64,000 nt of DNA, taken from NCBI GenBank assembly GCA_963680875.1, contig OY804578.1:102453689-102517688 (forward strand), written 5' to 3'. Position numbers and translations under genes: made by a program. How positions within the stretch are numbered: the first letter of the stretch is position 1; each line of letters starts with the position of its first letter. Of the stretch, positions 13,601 through 27,357 are shown piece by piece. This DNA comes from Bathymodiolus brooksi (taxonomy: Eukaryota > Mollusca > Bivalvia > Mytilida > Modiolidae). The notes under the pieces were generated by a model. That model made no database searches, was not told the DNA's origin, and saw nothing but the letters and a program-made list of their open reading frames with translations.

Positions 13601-16600
13601 GATGTCAGAGGATTAAATCGGTATGTATCTGATAGTTGGGTTCTCTGATCTGATGTTAGAAGATTAAATCAGTATGTATCTGATGGAGGGGTTCTTTGAT
13701 CTCATGTTAGAGGATTGAATCGGTATGTATCTGATGGTGGTGTTCTTTGATCTGATGTGAGAGGATTAAATCGGTATGTATCTGATGGTGGGGTTCTTTG
13801 ATCTGATGTTAGAGGATTAAATTGGTATGTATCTGATGGTGGGGTTCTTTGATCTGATGTCAGAGGATTAAATTGGTATGTATCTGATGGTGGGGTTCTT
13901 TGATCTCATGTCAGAGGATTAAATTGGTATGTATCTGATGGTGGGGTTCTTTGATCTGATGTCAGAGGATTAAATTGGTATATATCTGATGGTGGAGTTC
14001 TTTGATCTGATGTTAGAGGATTAAATCGGTATGTATCTGATGGTGGGGTTCTTTGATCTGATGTTAGAGGATTACATCGGTATGTATCTGATGGTGGAGT
14101 TCTTTGATCTGATGTCAGAGGATTAAATTGGTATGTATCTGATGGTGGGGTTCTTTGATCTCATGTTAGAGGATTAATTCGGTATGTATCTGATGGTGGT
14201 GTTCTTTGATCTGATGTCAGAGGATTAAATCGGTATGTATCTGATAGTTGGGTTCTCTGATCTGATGTTAGAAGATTAAATCAGTATGTATCTGATGGAG
14301 GGGTTCTTTGATCTCATGTTAGAGGATTGAATCGGTATGTATCTGATGGTGGTGTTCTTTGATCTGATGTCAGAGGATTAAATCGGTATGTATCTGATAG
14401 TTGGGTTCTCTGATCTGATGTTAGAAGATTAAATCAGTATGTATCTGATGGAGGGGTTCTTTGATCTCATGTTAGAGGATTAAATCGGTATGTATCTGAT
14501 GGTGGGGTTCTTTGATCTGATGTCAGAGGATTAAATTGGTATGTATCTGATGGTGGGGTTCTTTGATCTGATGTCAGAGGATTAAATTGGTATGTATCTG
14601 ATGGTTGAGTTCTTTGATCTGATGTTAGAGGATTAAATCGGTATGTATCTGATGGTGGGGTTCTTTGATCTGATGTTAGAGGATAACATCGGTATGTATC
14701 TGATGGTGGAGTTCTTTGATCTGATGTCAGAGGATTAAATTGGTATATATCTGATGGTGGGGTTCTTTGATCTGATGTCAGAGGATTAAATCGGTATGTA
14801 TCTGATGGTGGGGTTCTTTGATCTGATGTTAGAGGATTAAATTGGTATGTATCTGATGGTGGGGTTCTTCGATCTGAAGTCAGAGGATTAAATCGGTATG
14901 TATCTGATGGTGGGGTTCTTTGATCTGATGTCAGAGGATTAAAATTGGTATGTATCTGATGGTGGGGTTCTTCGATCTGAAGTCAGAGGATTAAATGGTA
15001 ATGCATCTGATGGTGGGGTTCTTTGATCTGATGTCAGAGGATTAAATTGGTATGTATCTCATGGTGGGGTTCCTTTGATCTCATGTCAGAGGATTAAATC
15101 GTTATGTATCTGATGGTGGAGTTCTTTGATCTGATGTCAGAGGATTAAATTGGTATATATCTGATGGTGGGGTTCTTTGATCTGATGTGAGAGGATTAAA
15201 TCGGTATGTATCTGATGGTGGGGTTCTTTGATCTGATGTTAGAGGATTAAATTGGTATGTATCTGATGGTGGGGTTCTTTGATCTGATGTCAGAGGATTA
15301 AATCGGTATGTATCTGATGGTGGGGTTCTTTGATCTCATGTCAGAGGATTAAATTGGTATGTATCTGATGGTGGGGTTCTTTGATCTGATGTCAGAGGAT
15401 TAAATTGGTATATATCTGATGGTGGAGTTCTTTGATCTGATGTTAGAGGATTAAATCGGTATGTATCTGATGGTGGGGTTCTTTGATCTGATGTTAGAGG
15501 ATTACATCGGTATGTATCTGATGGTGGAGTTCTTTGATCTGATGTCAGAGGATTAAATTGGTATGTATCTGATGGTGGGGTTCTTTGATCTGATGTTAGA
15601 GGATTAAATCGGTATGTATCTGATGGTGGGGTTCTTTGATCTGATGTCAGAGGATTAAAATTGGTATGTATCTGATGGTGGGGTTCTTTGATCTGATGTC
15701 AGAGGATTAAATCGGTATGTATCTGATGGTGGAGTTCTTTGGTCTGATGTCAGAGGATTAAATCGGTATGTAGCTGATGGTGGGGTTCTTTGATGTGATG
15801 TCAGAGGATTAAATCGGTATGTATCTGATGGTGGGGTTCTTTGATCTCATGTTAGAGGATTAATTCGGTATGTATCTGATGGTGGTGTTCTTTGATCTGA
15901 TGTCAGAGGATTAAATCGGTATGTATCTGATAGTTGGGTTCTCTGATCTGATGTTAGAAGATTAAATCAGTATGTATCTGATGGAGGGGTTCTTTGATCT
16001 CATGTTAGAGGATTGAATCGGTATGTATCTGGTGGTGGAATTCTTTGATCTGATGTCAGAAGATTAAATCGGTATGTATCTGATGGTGGGGTTCCTTTGA
16101 TCTCATGTTAGAGGATTAAATCGGTCTGTATCTGATGGTGGGGTTCTTTGGTCTGATGTCAGAGGATTAAATTGGTATGTATCTGATGGTGGGGTTCTTT
16201 GATCTGACGTCAGAGGATTAAATCGGTATGTATCTGATGGTGGGGTACTTTGATCTGATGTCAGAGGATTAAATTGGTATGTATCTGATGGTGGGGTTCT
16301 TTGATCTGACGTCAGAGGATTAAATTGGTATGTATCTGATGGTGGGGTTCTTTGATCTGATGTCAGAGGATTAAATTGGTATTTATCTGATGGTGGGGTT
16401 CTTTGATCTGACGTCAGAGGATTAAATCGGTATTTATCTGATGGTGGGGTTCTTTGATCTGATGTCAGAGGATTAAATTGGTATGTATCTGATGGTGGGG
16501 TTCTTTGGTCTGATGTCAGAGGATTAAATCGTTATGTATCTGATGGTGGGGTTCTTTGATCTGATGTCAGAGGATTAAATCGGTATGTATCTGATGGTGG

Positions 16601-19600
16601 GGTTCTTTGATCTGATGTAAGAGGATTAAATTGGTATGTATCTGATTGTGGGGTTCTTTGATCTGATGTCAGAGGATATAATTGGTATGTATCTGATGGT
16701 GGAGTTCTTTGATCTGATGTTAGAGGATTAAATCGGTATGTATCTGATGTTGGGGTTCTTTGATCTGATGTTAGAGGATTACATCGGTATGTATCTGATG
16801 GTGGAGTTCTTTGATCTGATGTTAGAGGATTAATTCGGTATGTATCTGATGGTGGGGTTCTTTGATCTGATGTGAGAGGATTAAATCGGTATGCATCTGA
16901 TGGTGGGGTTCTTTGATCTGATGTCAGAGGATTCAATTGGTATGTATCTGATGGTGGGGTTCTTCGATATGAAGTCAGAGGATTAAATGGGTATGTATCT
17001 GATGGTGGGGTTCTATGATCTGATGTCAGAGGATTAAATCGGTATGTATCTGATGGTGGAGTTCTTTGGTCTGATGTCAGAGGATTAAATCGGTATGTAG
17101 CTGATGGTGGGGTTCTTTGATGTGATGTCAGAGGATTAAATCGGTATGTATCTGATGGTGGGGTTCTTTGATCTCATGTTAGAGGATTAAATCGGTATGT
17201 ATCTGATGGTGGGGTTCTTTGATCTGATGTCAGAGGATTAAATTGGTATGTATCTGATGGTTGGGTTCTCTGATCTGATGTTAGAAGATTAGATCAGTAT
17301 GTATCTGATGGAGGGGTTCTTTGATCTCATGTTAGAAGATTAAATCGGTATGTATCTGATGGTGGGGTTCTTTGATCTGATGTTAGAGGATTAAATCGGT
17401 ATGTATCTGATGGTGGGGTTCCTTTGATCTCATGCTAGAGGATTAAATCGGTATTTATATGATGGTGGGGTTCTTTGATCTGATGTCAGAGGATTAAATT
17501 GGTATGTATCTGATGGTGGGGTTCTTTGATCTCACGTCAGAGGATTAAATCGGTATGTATCTGATGGTGGGGTTCTTTGATCTGATGTCAGAGGATTAAA
17601 TTGGTATGTATCTGATGGTGGGGTTCTTTGATCTGATGTCAGAGGATTAAATTGGTATGTATCTGATGGTGGAGTTCTTTGATCTGATGTTAGAGGATTA
17701 AATCGGTATGTATCTGATGGTGGGGTTCTTTGATCTGATGTTAGAGGATTACATCGGTATGTATCTGATGGTGGGGTTCTTTGATCTGACGTCAGAGGAT
17801 TAAATCGGTATGTATCTGATGGTGGGGTACTTTGATCTGATGTCAGAGGATTAAATTGGTATGTATCTGATGGTGGGGTTCTTTGATCTGACGTCAGAGG
17901 ATTAAATTGGTATGTATCTGATGGTGGGGTTCTTTGATCTGATGTCAGAGGATTAAATTGGTATGTATCTGATGGTGGAGTTCTTTGATCTGATGTTAGA
18001 GGATTAAATCGGTATGTATCTGATGGTGGGGTTCTTTGGTCTGATGTCAGAGGATTAAATTGGTATGTATCTGATGGTGGGGTTCTTTGATCTGACGTCA
18101 GAGGATTAAATCGGTATGTATCTGATGGTGGGGTACTTTGATCTGATGTCAGAGGATTAAATTGGTATGTATCTGATGGTGGGGTTCTTTGATCTGACGT
18201 CAGAGGATTAAATTGGTATGTATCTGATGGTGGGGTTCTTTGATCTGATGTCAGAGGATTAAATTGGTATGTATCTGATGGTGGGGTTCTTTGATCTGAC
18301 GTCAGAGGATTAAATCGGTATGTATCTGATGGTGGGGTTCTTTGATCTGATGTCAGAGGATTAAATTGGTATGTATCTGATGGTGGGGTTCTTTGGTCTG
18401 ATGTCAGAGGATTAAATCGTTATGTATCTGATGGTGGGGTTCTTTGATCTGATGTCAGAGGATTAAATCGGTATGTATCTGATGGTGGGGTTCTTTGATC
18501 TGATGTCAGAGGATTAAATTGGTATGTATCTGATTGTGGGGTTCTTTGATCTGATGTCAGAGGATATAATTGGTATGTATCTGATGGTGGAGTTCTTTGA
18601 TCTGATGTTAGAGGATTAAATCGGTATGTATCTGATGTTGGGGTTCTTTGATCTGATGTTAGAGGATTACATCGGTATGTATCTGATGGTGGAGTTCTTT
18701 GATCTGATGTTAGAGGATTAATTCGGTATGTATCTGATGGTGGGGTTCTTTGATCTGATGTGAGAGGATTAAATCGGTATGCATCTGATGGTGGGGTTCT
18801 TTGATCTGATGTCAGAGGATTCAATTGGTATGTATCTGATGGTGGGGTTCTTCGATATGAAGTCAGAGGATTAAATGGGTATGTATCTGATGGTGGGGTT
18901 CTATGATCTGATGTCAGAGGATTAAATCGGTATGTATCTGATGGTGGAGTTCTTTGGTCTGATGTCAGAGGATTAAATCGGTATGTAGCTGATGGTGGGG
19001 TTCTTTGATGTGATGTCAGAGGATTAAATCGGTATGTATCTGATGGTGAGGTTCTTTGATCTCATGTTAGAGGATTAAATCGGTATGTATCTGATGGTGG
19101 GGTTCTTTGATCTGATGTCAGAGGATTAAATTGGTATGTATCTGATGGTTGGGTTCTCTGATCTGATGTTATAAGATTAGATCAGTATGTATCTGATGGA
19201 GGGGTTCTTTGATCTCATGTTAGAAGATTAAATCGGTATGTATCTGATGGTGGGGTTCTTTGATCTGATGTTAGAGGATTAAATCGGTATGTATCTGATG
19301 GTGGGGTTCCTTTGATCTCATGCTAGAGGATTAATTCGGTATTTATATGATGGTGGGGTTCTTTGATCTGATGTCAGAGGATTAAATTGGTATGTATCTG
19401 ATGGTGGGGTTCTTTGATCTCACGTCAGAGGATTAAATCGGTATGTATCTGATGGTGGGGTTCTTTGATCTGATGTCAGAGGATTAAATTGGTATGTATC
19501 TGATGGTGGGGTTCTTTGATCTGATGTCAGAGGATTAAATTGGTATGTATCTGATGGTGGAGTTCTTTGATCTGATGTTAGAGGATTAAATCGGTATGTA

Positions 19601-22600
19601 TCTGATGGTGGGGTTCTTTGATCTGATGTTAGAGGATTACATCGGTATGTATCTGATGGTGGAGTTCTTTGATCTGATGTCAGAGGATTAAATTGGTATA
19701 TATCTGATGGTGGGGTTCTTTGATCTGATGTTAGAGGATTAAATCGGTATGTATCTGATGGTGGGGTTCTTTGATCTGATGTGAGAGGATTAAATCGGTA
19801 TGTATCTGATGGTGGGGTTCTTTGATCTGATGTTAGAGGATTACATCGGTATGTATCTGATGGTGGAGTTCTTTGATCTGATGTCAGAGGATTAAATTGG
19901 TATATATCTGATGGTGGGGTTCTTTGATCTGATGTGAGAGGATTAAATCGGTATGTATCTGATGGTGGGGTTCTTTGATCTGATGTTAGAGGATTAAATT
20001 GGTATGTATCTGATGGTGGGGTTCTTCGATCTGAAGTCAGAGGATTAAATCGGTATGTATCTGATGGTGGGGTTCTTTGATCTGATGTCAGAGGATTAAA
20101 ATTGGTATGTATCTGATGGTGGGGTTCTTCGATCTGAAGTCAGAGGATTAAATGGTAATGCATCTGATGGTGGGGTTCTTTGATCTGATGTCAGAGGATT
20201 AAATTGGTATGTATCTCATGGTGGGGTTCCTTTGATCTCATGTCAGAGGATTAAATCGTTATGTATCTGATGGTGGAGTTCTTTGATCTGATGTCAGAGG
20301 ATTAAATTGGTATATATCTGATGGTGGGGTTCTTTGATCTGATGTGAGAGGATTAAATCGGTATGTATCTGATGGTGGGGTTCTTTGATCTGATGTTAGA
20401 GGATTAAATTGGTATGTATCTGATGGTGGGGTTCTTTGATCTGATGTCAGAGGATTAAATCGGTATGTATCTGATGGTGGGGTTCTTTGATCTCATGTCA
20501 GAGGATTAAATTGGTATGTATCTGATGGTGGGGTTCTTTGATCTGATGTCAGAGGATTAAATTGGTATATATCTGATGGTAGAGTTCTTTGATCTGATGT
20601 TAGAGGATTAAATCGGTATGTATCTGATGGTGTGGTTCTTTGATCTGATGTTAGAGGATTACATCGGTATGTATCTGATGGTGGAGTTCTTTGATCTGAT
20701 GTCAGAGGATTAAATTGGTATGTATCTGATGGTGGGGTTCTTTGATCTGATGTTAGAGGATTAAATCGGTATGTATCTGATGGTGGGGTTCTTTGATCTG
20801 ATGTCAGAGGATTAAAATTGGTATGTATCTGATGGTGGGGTTCTTTGATCTGATGTCAGAGGATTAAATCGGTATGTATCTGATGGTGGAGTTCTTTGGT
20901 CTGATGTCAGAGGATTAAATCGGTATGTAGCTGATGGTGGGGTTCTTTGATGTGATGTCAGAGGATTAAATCGGTATGTATCTGATGGTGGGGTTCTTTG
21001 ATCTCATGTTAGAGGATTAATTCGGTATGTATCTGATGGTGGTGTTCTTTGATCTGATGTCAGAGGATTAAATCGGTATGTATCTGATAGTTGGGTTCTC
21101 TGATCTGATGTTAGAAGATTAAATCAGTATGTATCTGATGGAGGGGTTCTTTGATCTCATGTTAGAGGATTGAATCGGTATGTATCTGGTGGTGGAATTC
21201 TTTGATCTGATGTCAGAAGATTAAATCGGTATGTATCTGATGGTGGGGTTCCTTTGATCTCATGTTAGAGGATTAAATCGGTCTGTATCTGATGGTGGGG
21301 TTCTTTGGTCTGATGTCAGAGGATTAAATTGGTATGTATCTGATGGTGGGGTTCTTTGATCTGACGTCAGAGGATTAAATCGGTATGTATCTGATGGTGG
21401 GGTACTTTGATCTGATGTCAGAGGATTAAATTGGTATGTATCTGATGGTGGGGTTCTTTGATCTGACGTCAGAGGATTAAATTGGTATGTATCTGATGGT
21501 GGGGTTCTTTGATCTGATGTCAGAGGATTAAATTGGTATGTATCTGATGGTGGGGTTCTTTGATCTGACGTCAGAGGATTAAATCGGTATGTATCTGATG
21601 GTGGGGTTCTTTGATCTGATGTCAGAGGATTAAATTGGTATGTATCTGATGGTGGGGTTCTTTGGTCTGATGTCAGAGGATTAAATCGTTATGTATCTGA
21701 TGGTGGGGTTCTTTGATCTGATGTCAGAGGATTAAATCGGTATGTATCTGATGGTGGGGTTCTTTGATCTGATGTAAGAGGATTAAATTGGTATGTATCT
21801 GATTGTGGGGTTCTTTGATCTGATGTCAGAGGATATAATTGGTATGTATCTGATGGTGGAGTTCTTTGATCTGATGTTAGAGGATTAAATCGGTATGTAT
21901 CTGATGTTGGGGTTCTTTGATCTGATGTTAGAGGATTACATCGGTATGTATCTGATGGTGGAGTTCTTTGATCTGATGTTAGAGGATTAATTCGGTATGT
22001 ATCTGATGGTGGGGTTCTTTGATCTGATGTGAGAGGATTAAATCGGTATGCATCTGATGGTGGGGTTCTTTGATCTGATGTCAGAGGATTCAATTGGTAT
22101 GTATCTGATGGTGGGGTTCTTCGATATGAAGTCAGAGGATTAAATGGGTATGTATCTGATGGTGGGGTTCTATGATCTGATGTCAGAGGATTAAATCGGT
22201 ATGTATCTGATGGTGGAGTTCTTTGGTCTGATGTCAGAGGATTAAATCGGTATGTAGCTGATGGTGGGGTTCTTTGATGTGATGTCAGAGGATTAAATCG
22301 GTATGTATCTGATGGTGGGGTTCTTTGATCTCATGTAAGAGGATTAAATCGGTATGTATCTGATGGTGGGGTTCTTTGATCTGATGTCAGAGGATTAAAT
22401 TGGTATGTATCTGATGGTTGGGTTCTCTGATCTGATGTTAGAAGATTAGATCAGTATGTATCTGATGGAGGGGTTCTTTGATCTCATGTTAGAAGATTAA
22501 ATCGGTATGTATCTGATGGTGGGGTTCTTTGATCTGATGTTAGAGGATTAAATCGGTATGTATCTGATGGTGGGGTTCCTTTGATCTCATGCTAGAGGAT

Positions 22601-25600
22601 TAAATCGGTATTTATATGATGGTGGGGTTCTTTGATCTGATGTCAGAGGATTAAATTGGTATGTATCTGATGGTGGGGTTCTTTGATCTCACGTCAGAGG
22701 ATTAAATCGGTATGTATCTGATGGTGGGGTTCTTTGATCTGATGTCAGAGGATTAAATTGGTATGTATCTGATGGTGGGGTTCTTTGATCTGATGTCAGA
22801 GGATTAAATTGGTATGTATCTGATGGTGGAGTTCTTTGATCTGATGTTAGAGGATTAAATCGGTATGTATCTGATGGTGGGGTTCTTTGATCTGATGTTA
22901 GAGGATTACATCGGTATGTATCTGATGGTGGGGTTCTTTGATCTGACGTCAGAGGATTAAATCGGTATGTATCTGATGGTGGGGTACTTTGATCTGATGT
23001 CAGAGGATTAAATTGGTATGTATCTGATGGTGGGGTTCTTTGATCTGACGTCAGAGGATTAAATTGGTATGTATCTGATGGTGGGGTTCTTTGATCTGAT
23101 GTCAGAGGATTAAATTGGTATGTATCTGATGGTGGAGTTCTTTGATCTGATGTTAGAGGATTAAATCGTTATGTATCTGATGGTGGGGTTCTTTGGTCTG
23201 ATGTCAGAGGATTAAATTGGTATGTATCTGATGGTGGGGTTCTTTGATCTGACGTCAGAGGATTAAATCGGTATGTATCTGATGGTGGGGTACTTTGATC
23301 TGATGTCAGAGGATTAAATTGGTATGTATCTGATGGTGGGGTTCTTTGATCTGACGTCAGAGGATTAAATTGGTATGTATCTGATGGTGGGGTTCTTTGA
23401 TCTGATGTCAGAGGATTAAATTGGTATGTATCTGATGGTGGGGTTCTTTGATCTGACGTCAGAGGATTAAATCGGTATGTATCTGATGGTGGGGTTCTTT
23501 GATCTGATGTCAGAGGATTAAATTGGTATGTATCTGATGGTGGGGTTCTTTGGTCTGATGTCAGAGGATTAAATCGTTATGTATCTGATGGTGGGGTTCT
23601 TTGATCTGATGTCAGAGGATTAAATCGGTATGTATCTGATGGTGGGGTTCTTTGATCTGATGTCAGAGGATTAAATTGGTATGTATCTGATGGTGGAGTT
23701 CTTTGATCTGATGTTAGAGGATTAAATCGGTATGTATCTGATGTTGGGGTTCTTTGATCTGATGTTAGAGGATTACATCGGTATGTATCTGATGGTGGAG
23801 TTCTTTGATCTGATGTTAGAGGATTAATTCGGTATGTATCTGATGGTGGGGTTCTTTGATCTGATGTGAGAGGATTAAATCGGTATGCATCTGATGGTGG
23901 GGTTCTTTGATCTGATGTCAGAGGATTCAATTGGTATGTATCTGATGGTGGGGTTCTTCGATATGAAGTCAGAGGATTAAATGGGTATGTATCTGATGGT
24001 GGGGTTCTATGATCTGATGTCAGAGGATTAAATCGGTATGTATCTGATGGTGGAGTTCTTTGGTCTGATGTCAGAGGATTAAATCGGTATGTAGCTGATG
24101 GTGGGGTTCTTTGATGTGATGTCAGAGGATTAAATCGGTATGTATCTGATGGTGGGGTTCTTTGATCTCATGTTAGAGGATTAAATCGGTATGTATCTGA
24201 TGGTGGGGTTCTTTGATCTGATGTCAGAGGATTAAATTGGTATGTATCTGATGGTTGGGTTCTCTGATCTGATGTTAGAAGATTAGATCAGTATGTATCT
24301 GATGGAGGGGTTCTTTGATCTCATGTTAGAAGATTAAATCGGTATGTATCTGATGGTGGGGTTCTTTGATCTGATGTTAGAGGATTAAATCGGTATGTAT
24401 CTGATGGTGGGGTTCCTTTGATCTCATGCTAGAGGATTAAATCGGTATTTATATGATGGTGGGGTTCTTTGATCTGATGTCAGAGGATTAAATTGGTATG
24501 TATCTGATGGTGGGGTTCTTTGATCTCACGTCAGAGGATTAAATCGGTATGTATCTGATGGTGGGGTTCTTTGATCTGATGTCAGATGATTAAATTGGTA
24601 TGTATCTGATGGTGGGGTTCTTTGATCTGATGTCAGAGGATTAAATTGGTATGTATCTGATGGTGGAGTTCTTTGATCTGATGTTAGAGGATTAAATCGG
24701 TATGTATCTGATGGTGGGGTTCTTTGATCTGATGTTAGAGGATTACATCGGTATGTATCTGATGGTGGAGTTCTTTGATCTGATGTCAGAGGATTAAATT
24801 GGTATATATCTGATGATGGGGTTCTTTGATCTGATGTTAGAGGATTAAATCGGTATGTATCTGATGGTGGGGTTCTTTGATCTGATGTGAGAGGATTAAA
24901 TCGGTATGTATCTGATGGTGGGGTTCTTTGATCTGATGTTAGAGGATTAAATTGGTATGTATCTGATGGTGGGGTTCTTCGATCTGAAGTCAGAGGATTA
25001 AATCGGTATGTATCTGATGGTGGGATTCTTTGATCTGATGTCAGAGGATTAAAATTGGTATGTATCTGATGGTGGGGTTCTTTGGTCTGATGTCAGAGGA
25101 TTAAATCGTAATGTATCTGATGGTGGGGTTCTTTGATCTGATGTCAGAGGATTAAATTGGTATGTATCTGATGGTGGGGTTCTTCGATCTGAAGTCAGAG
25201 GATTAAATGGTAATGCATCTGATGGTGGGGTTCTTTGATCTGATGTCAGAGGATTAAATTGGTATGTATCTCATGGTGGGGTTCCTTTGATCTCATGTTA
25301 GAGGATTAAATCGGTATGTTTCTGATGGTGGGGTTCTTTGATCTGATGTCAAAGGATTAAATTGGTATGTATCTGATGGTGGGGTTCTTTGATCTGATGT
25401 CAGAGGATTAAATCGGTATGTATCTGATGGTGGGGTTCTTTGATCTGATGTCAGAGGATTAAATTGGTATGTATCTGATGGTGGGGTTCTTTGATCTGAT
25501 GTCAGAGGATTAAATCAGTATGTATCTGATAGTGGGGTTCTTTGGTCTTATGTTAGAGGATTAAATCGGTATGTATCTGATGGTGGGGTTCTTTGATCTG

Positions 25601-27357
25601 ATGTTAGAAGATTAAATCGGTATGTATCTGATGGTGGAGTTCTTTGATCTGATGTCAGAGGATTAAATCGGTATGTATCTGATGGTGGGGTTCCTTTGAT
25701 CTCATGTTAGAGGATTAAATCGGTATGTATCTGATGGTGGGGTTCTTTGATCGGATGTTAGAAGATTAAATCAGTATGTATCTGATGGTGGGATTCTTTG
25801 ATCTGATGTCAGAGGATTAAATCTGTATGTATCTGATGGTGGTGTTCTTCGATCTGATGTCAGAGGATTAAATTGGTATGTATCTGATGGTGGGGTTCTT
25901 TGATCTGATGTCAGAGGATTAAATTGGTATGTATCTGATGGTGGGGTTCTTTGATCTGATGTCAGAGGATTAAATCGTATGTATATCATGGTGGGGTTCT
26001 TTGATCTGATGTCAGAGGATTAAATTGGTATGTATCTGATGGCGGGGTTCTTTGATCTGATGTCAGAGGATTAAATTGGTATGTATCTGATGGTGGGGTT
26101 CTTTGGTCTGATGTTAGAGGATTAAATCGGTATGTATCTGATGGTGGGGTTCTTTGATCTGATGTCAGAGGATTAAATCGGTATGTATCTGATGGTGGGG
26201 TTCTTTGGTCTGATGTCAGAGGATTAAATCGGTATGTATCTGATGGTGGGGTTCTTTGATCTCATGTCAGAGGATTAAATCGGTATGTATCTGATGGTGG
26301 GGTTCTTTGATCTGATGTCAGAGGATTAAATCGGTATGTATCTGCTGGTGGGGTTCTTTGATCTCATGTCAGAGGATTAAATCGGTATGTATCTGCTGGT
26401 GGGGTTCTTTGATCTGATGTTAGGGGATTAAATCGGTATGTATCTGCTGGTGGGGTTCTTTGATCTCATGTCAGAGGATTAAATCGGTATGTATCTGATG
26501 GTGGGGTTCTTTGATCTCATGTCAGAGGATTAAATCGGTATGTATCTGCTTGTGGGGTTCGTGTCAGAGGATTAAATCGGTATGAATCTGATGGTGGGTT
26601 CTTTGGTCTGATGTTAGAGGATTAAATCGGTATGTATCTGATGGTGGGGTTCTTTGATCTGATGTTAGAGGATTAAATTGGTATGTATCTGATGGTGGGG
26701 TTCGTGTCAGAGGATTAAATCGGTATGTATCTGATGGTGGGGTTCTTTGATCTGATGTTAGAGGATTAAATCGGTATGTATCTGATGGTGGGGTTCTTTG
26801 ATCTGATGTTAGAGGATTACATAGGTATGTATCTGATGGTGGGGTTCTTTGATCTGATGTTAGGGGATTAAATCGGTGTGTATCTGCTGGTGGGGTTCTT
26901 TGATCTGATGTTAGAGGATTAAATCGGTATGTATCTGATGGTGGGGTTCATTGATCTGATGTTAGAGGATTAAATCGGTATGTATCTGATGGTGGGGTTC
27001 TTTGATCTGATGTTAGAGGATTAAATCGGTATGTATCTGATGGTGGGGTTCTTTGATCTGATGTTAGAGGATTAAATCGGTATGTATCTGATGGTTGGGT
27101 TCTTTGATCTGATATTAGAGGATTAAATCGGTATGTATCTGATGGTGGGGTTCTTTGATCTGATGTTAGAGGATTACATCGGTATGTATCTGATGGTGGG
27201 GTTCTTTGATCTGATGTTAGAGGATTAAATCAGTATGTATCTGATGGTGGGGTTCTTTGATCTGATGTTAGAGGATTAAATCGGTATGTATCTGATGGTG
27301 GGGTTCTTTGATGTGATGTTAGAGGATTAAATCAGTATGTATCAGATGGTGGGGTTC
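10672..27357 (-). repeat. 51-bp satellite array, about 327 units
   Basis: Head-to-tail units of 51 bp, typified by 'ggtatgtatctgatggtggg' plus 'gttctttgatctgatgtcag' plus 'aggattaaatc', fill about 16.7 kb without a break. Units differ by a few substitutions, with occasional one-base indels such as 'ggttcctttgatct'. Since 51 is divisible by three, the minus strand is open for long runs and would encode 17-residue repeats (NPLTSDQRTPPSDTYRF). No start context, splice sites or non-repeat coding sequence is attached, so I treat this as satellite DNA. The strand sign marks only that open frame. Units become more regular and carry fewer special variants towards the right end (26000-27357). Confidence 0.97.
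14993..25204. repeat. Higher-order repeat structure inside the 51-bp satellite
   Basis: Rare unit variants recur at fixed distances. The variant 'aaatggtaatgcatctgatg' starts near 12951, 14993, 20150 and 25205. The blocks with the unusual pair 'gattgtggggttc' and 'aggatataattgg' lie at 16532-16936, 18420-18824 and 21689-22093. A shortened version lies at 23577-23930. Spacings are 5157 bp (14993 to 20150, 16532 to 21689, 18420 to 23577) and 1888 bp (16532 to 18420, 21689 to 23577). A block of about 101 units was therefore duplicated, and it contains an inner 37-unit duplication. The fourth block lacks exactly one 51-bp unit. Confidence 0.88.

Noticed and set aside
11527..25989. Minus-strand open frames of 70-134 codons repeating NPLTSDQRTPPSDTYRF
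   Set aside because: The 51-bp satellite unit is divisible by three. Frames break wherever a variant base or indel occurs, and no non-repeat coding sequence is attached.
10672..27357. CRISPR-like array
   Set aside because: Units are contiguous with no unique spacers, and the surroundings are eukaryotic.
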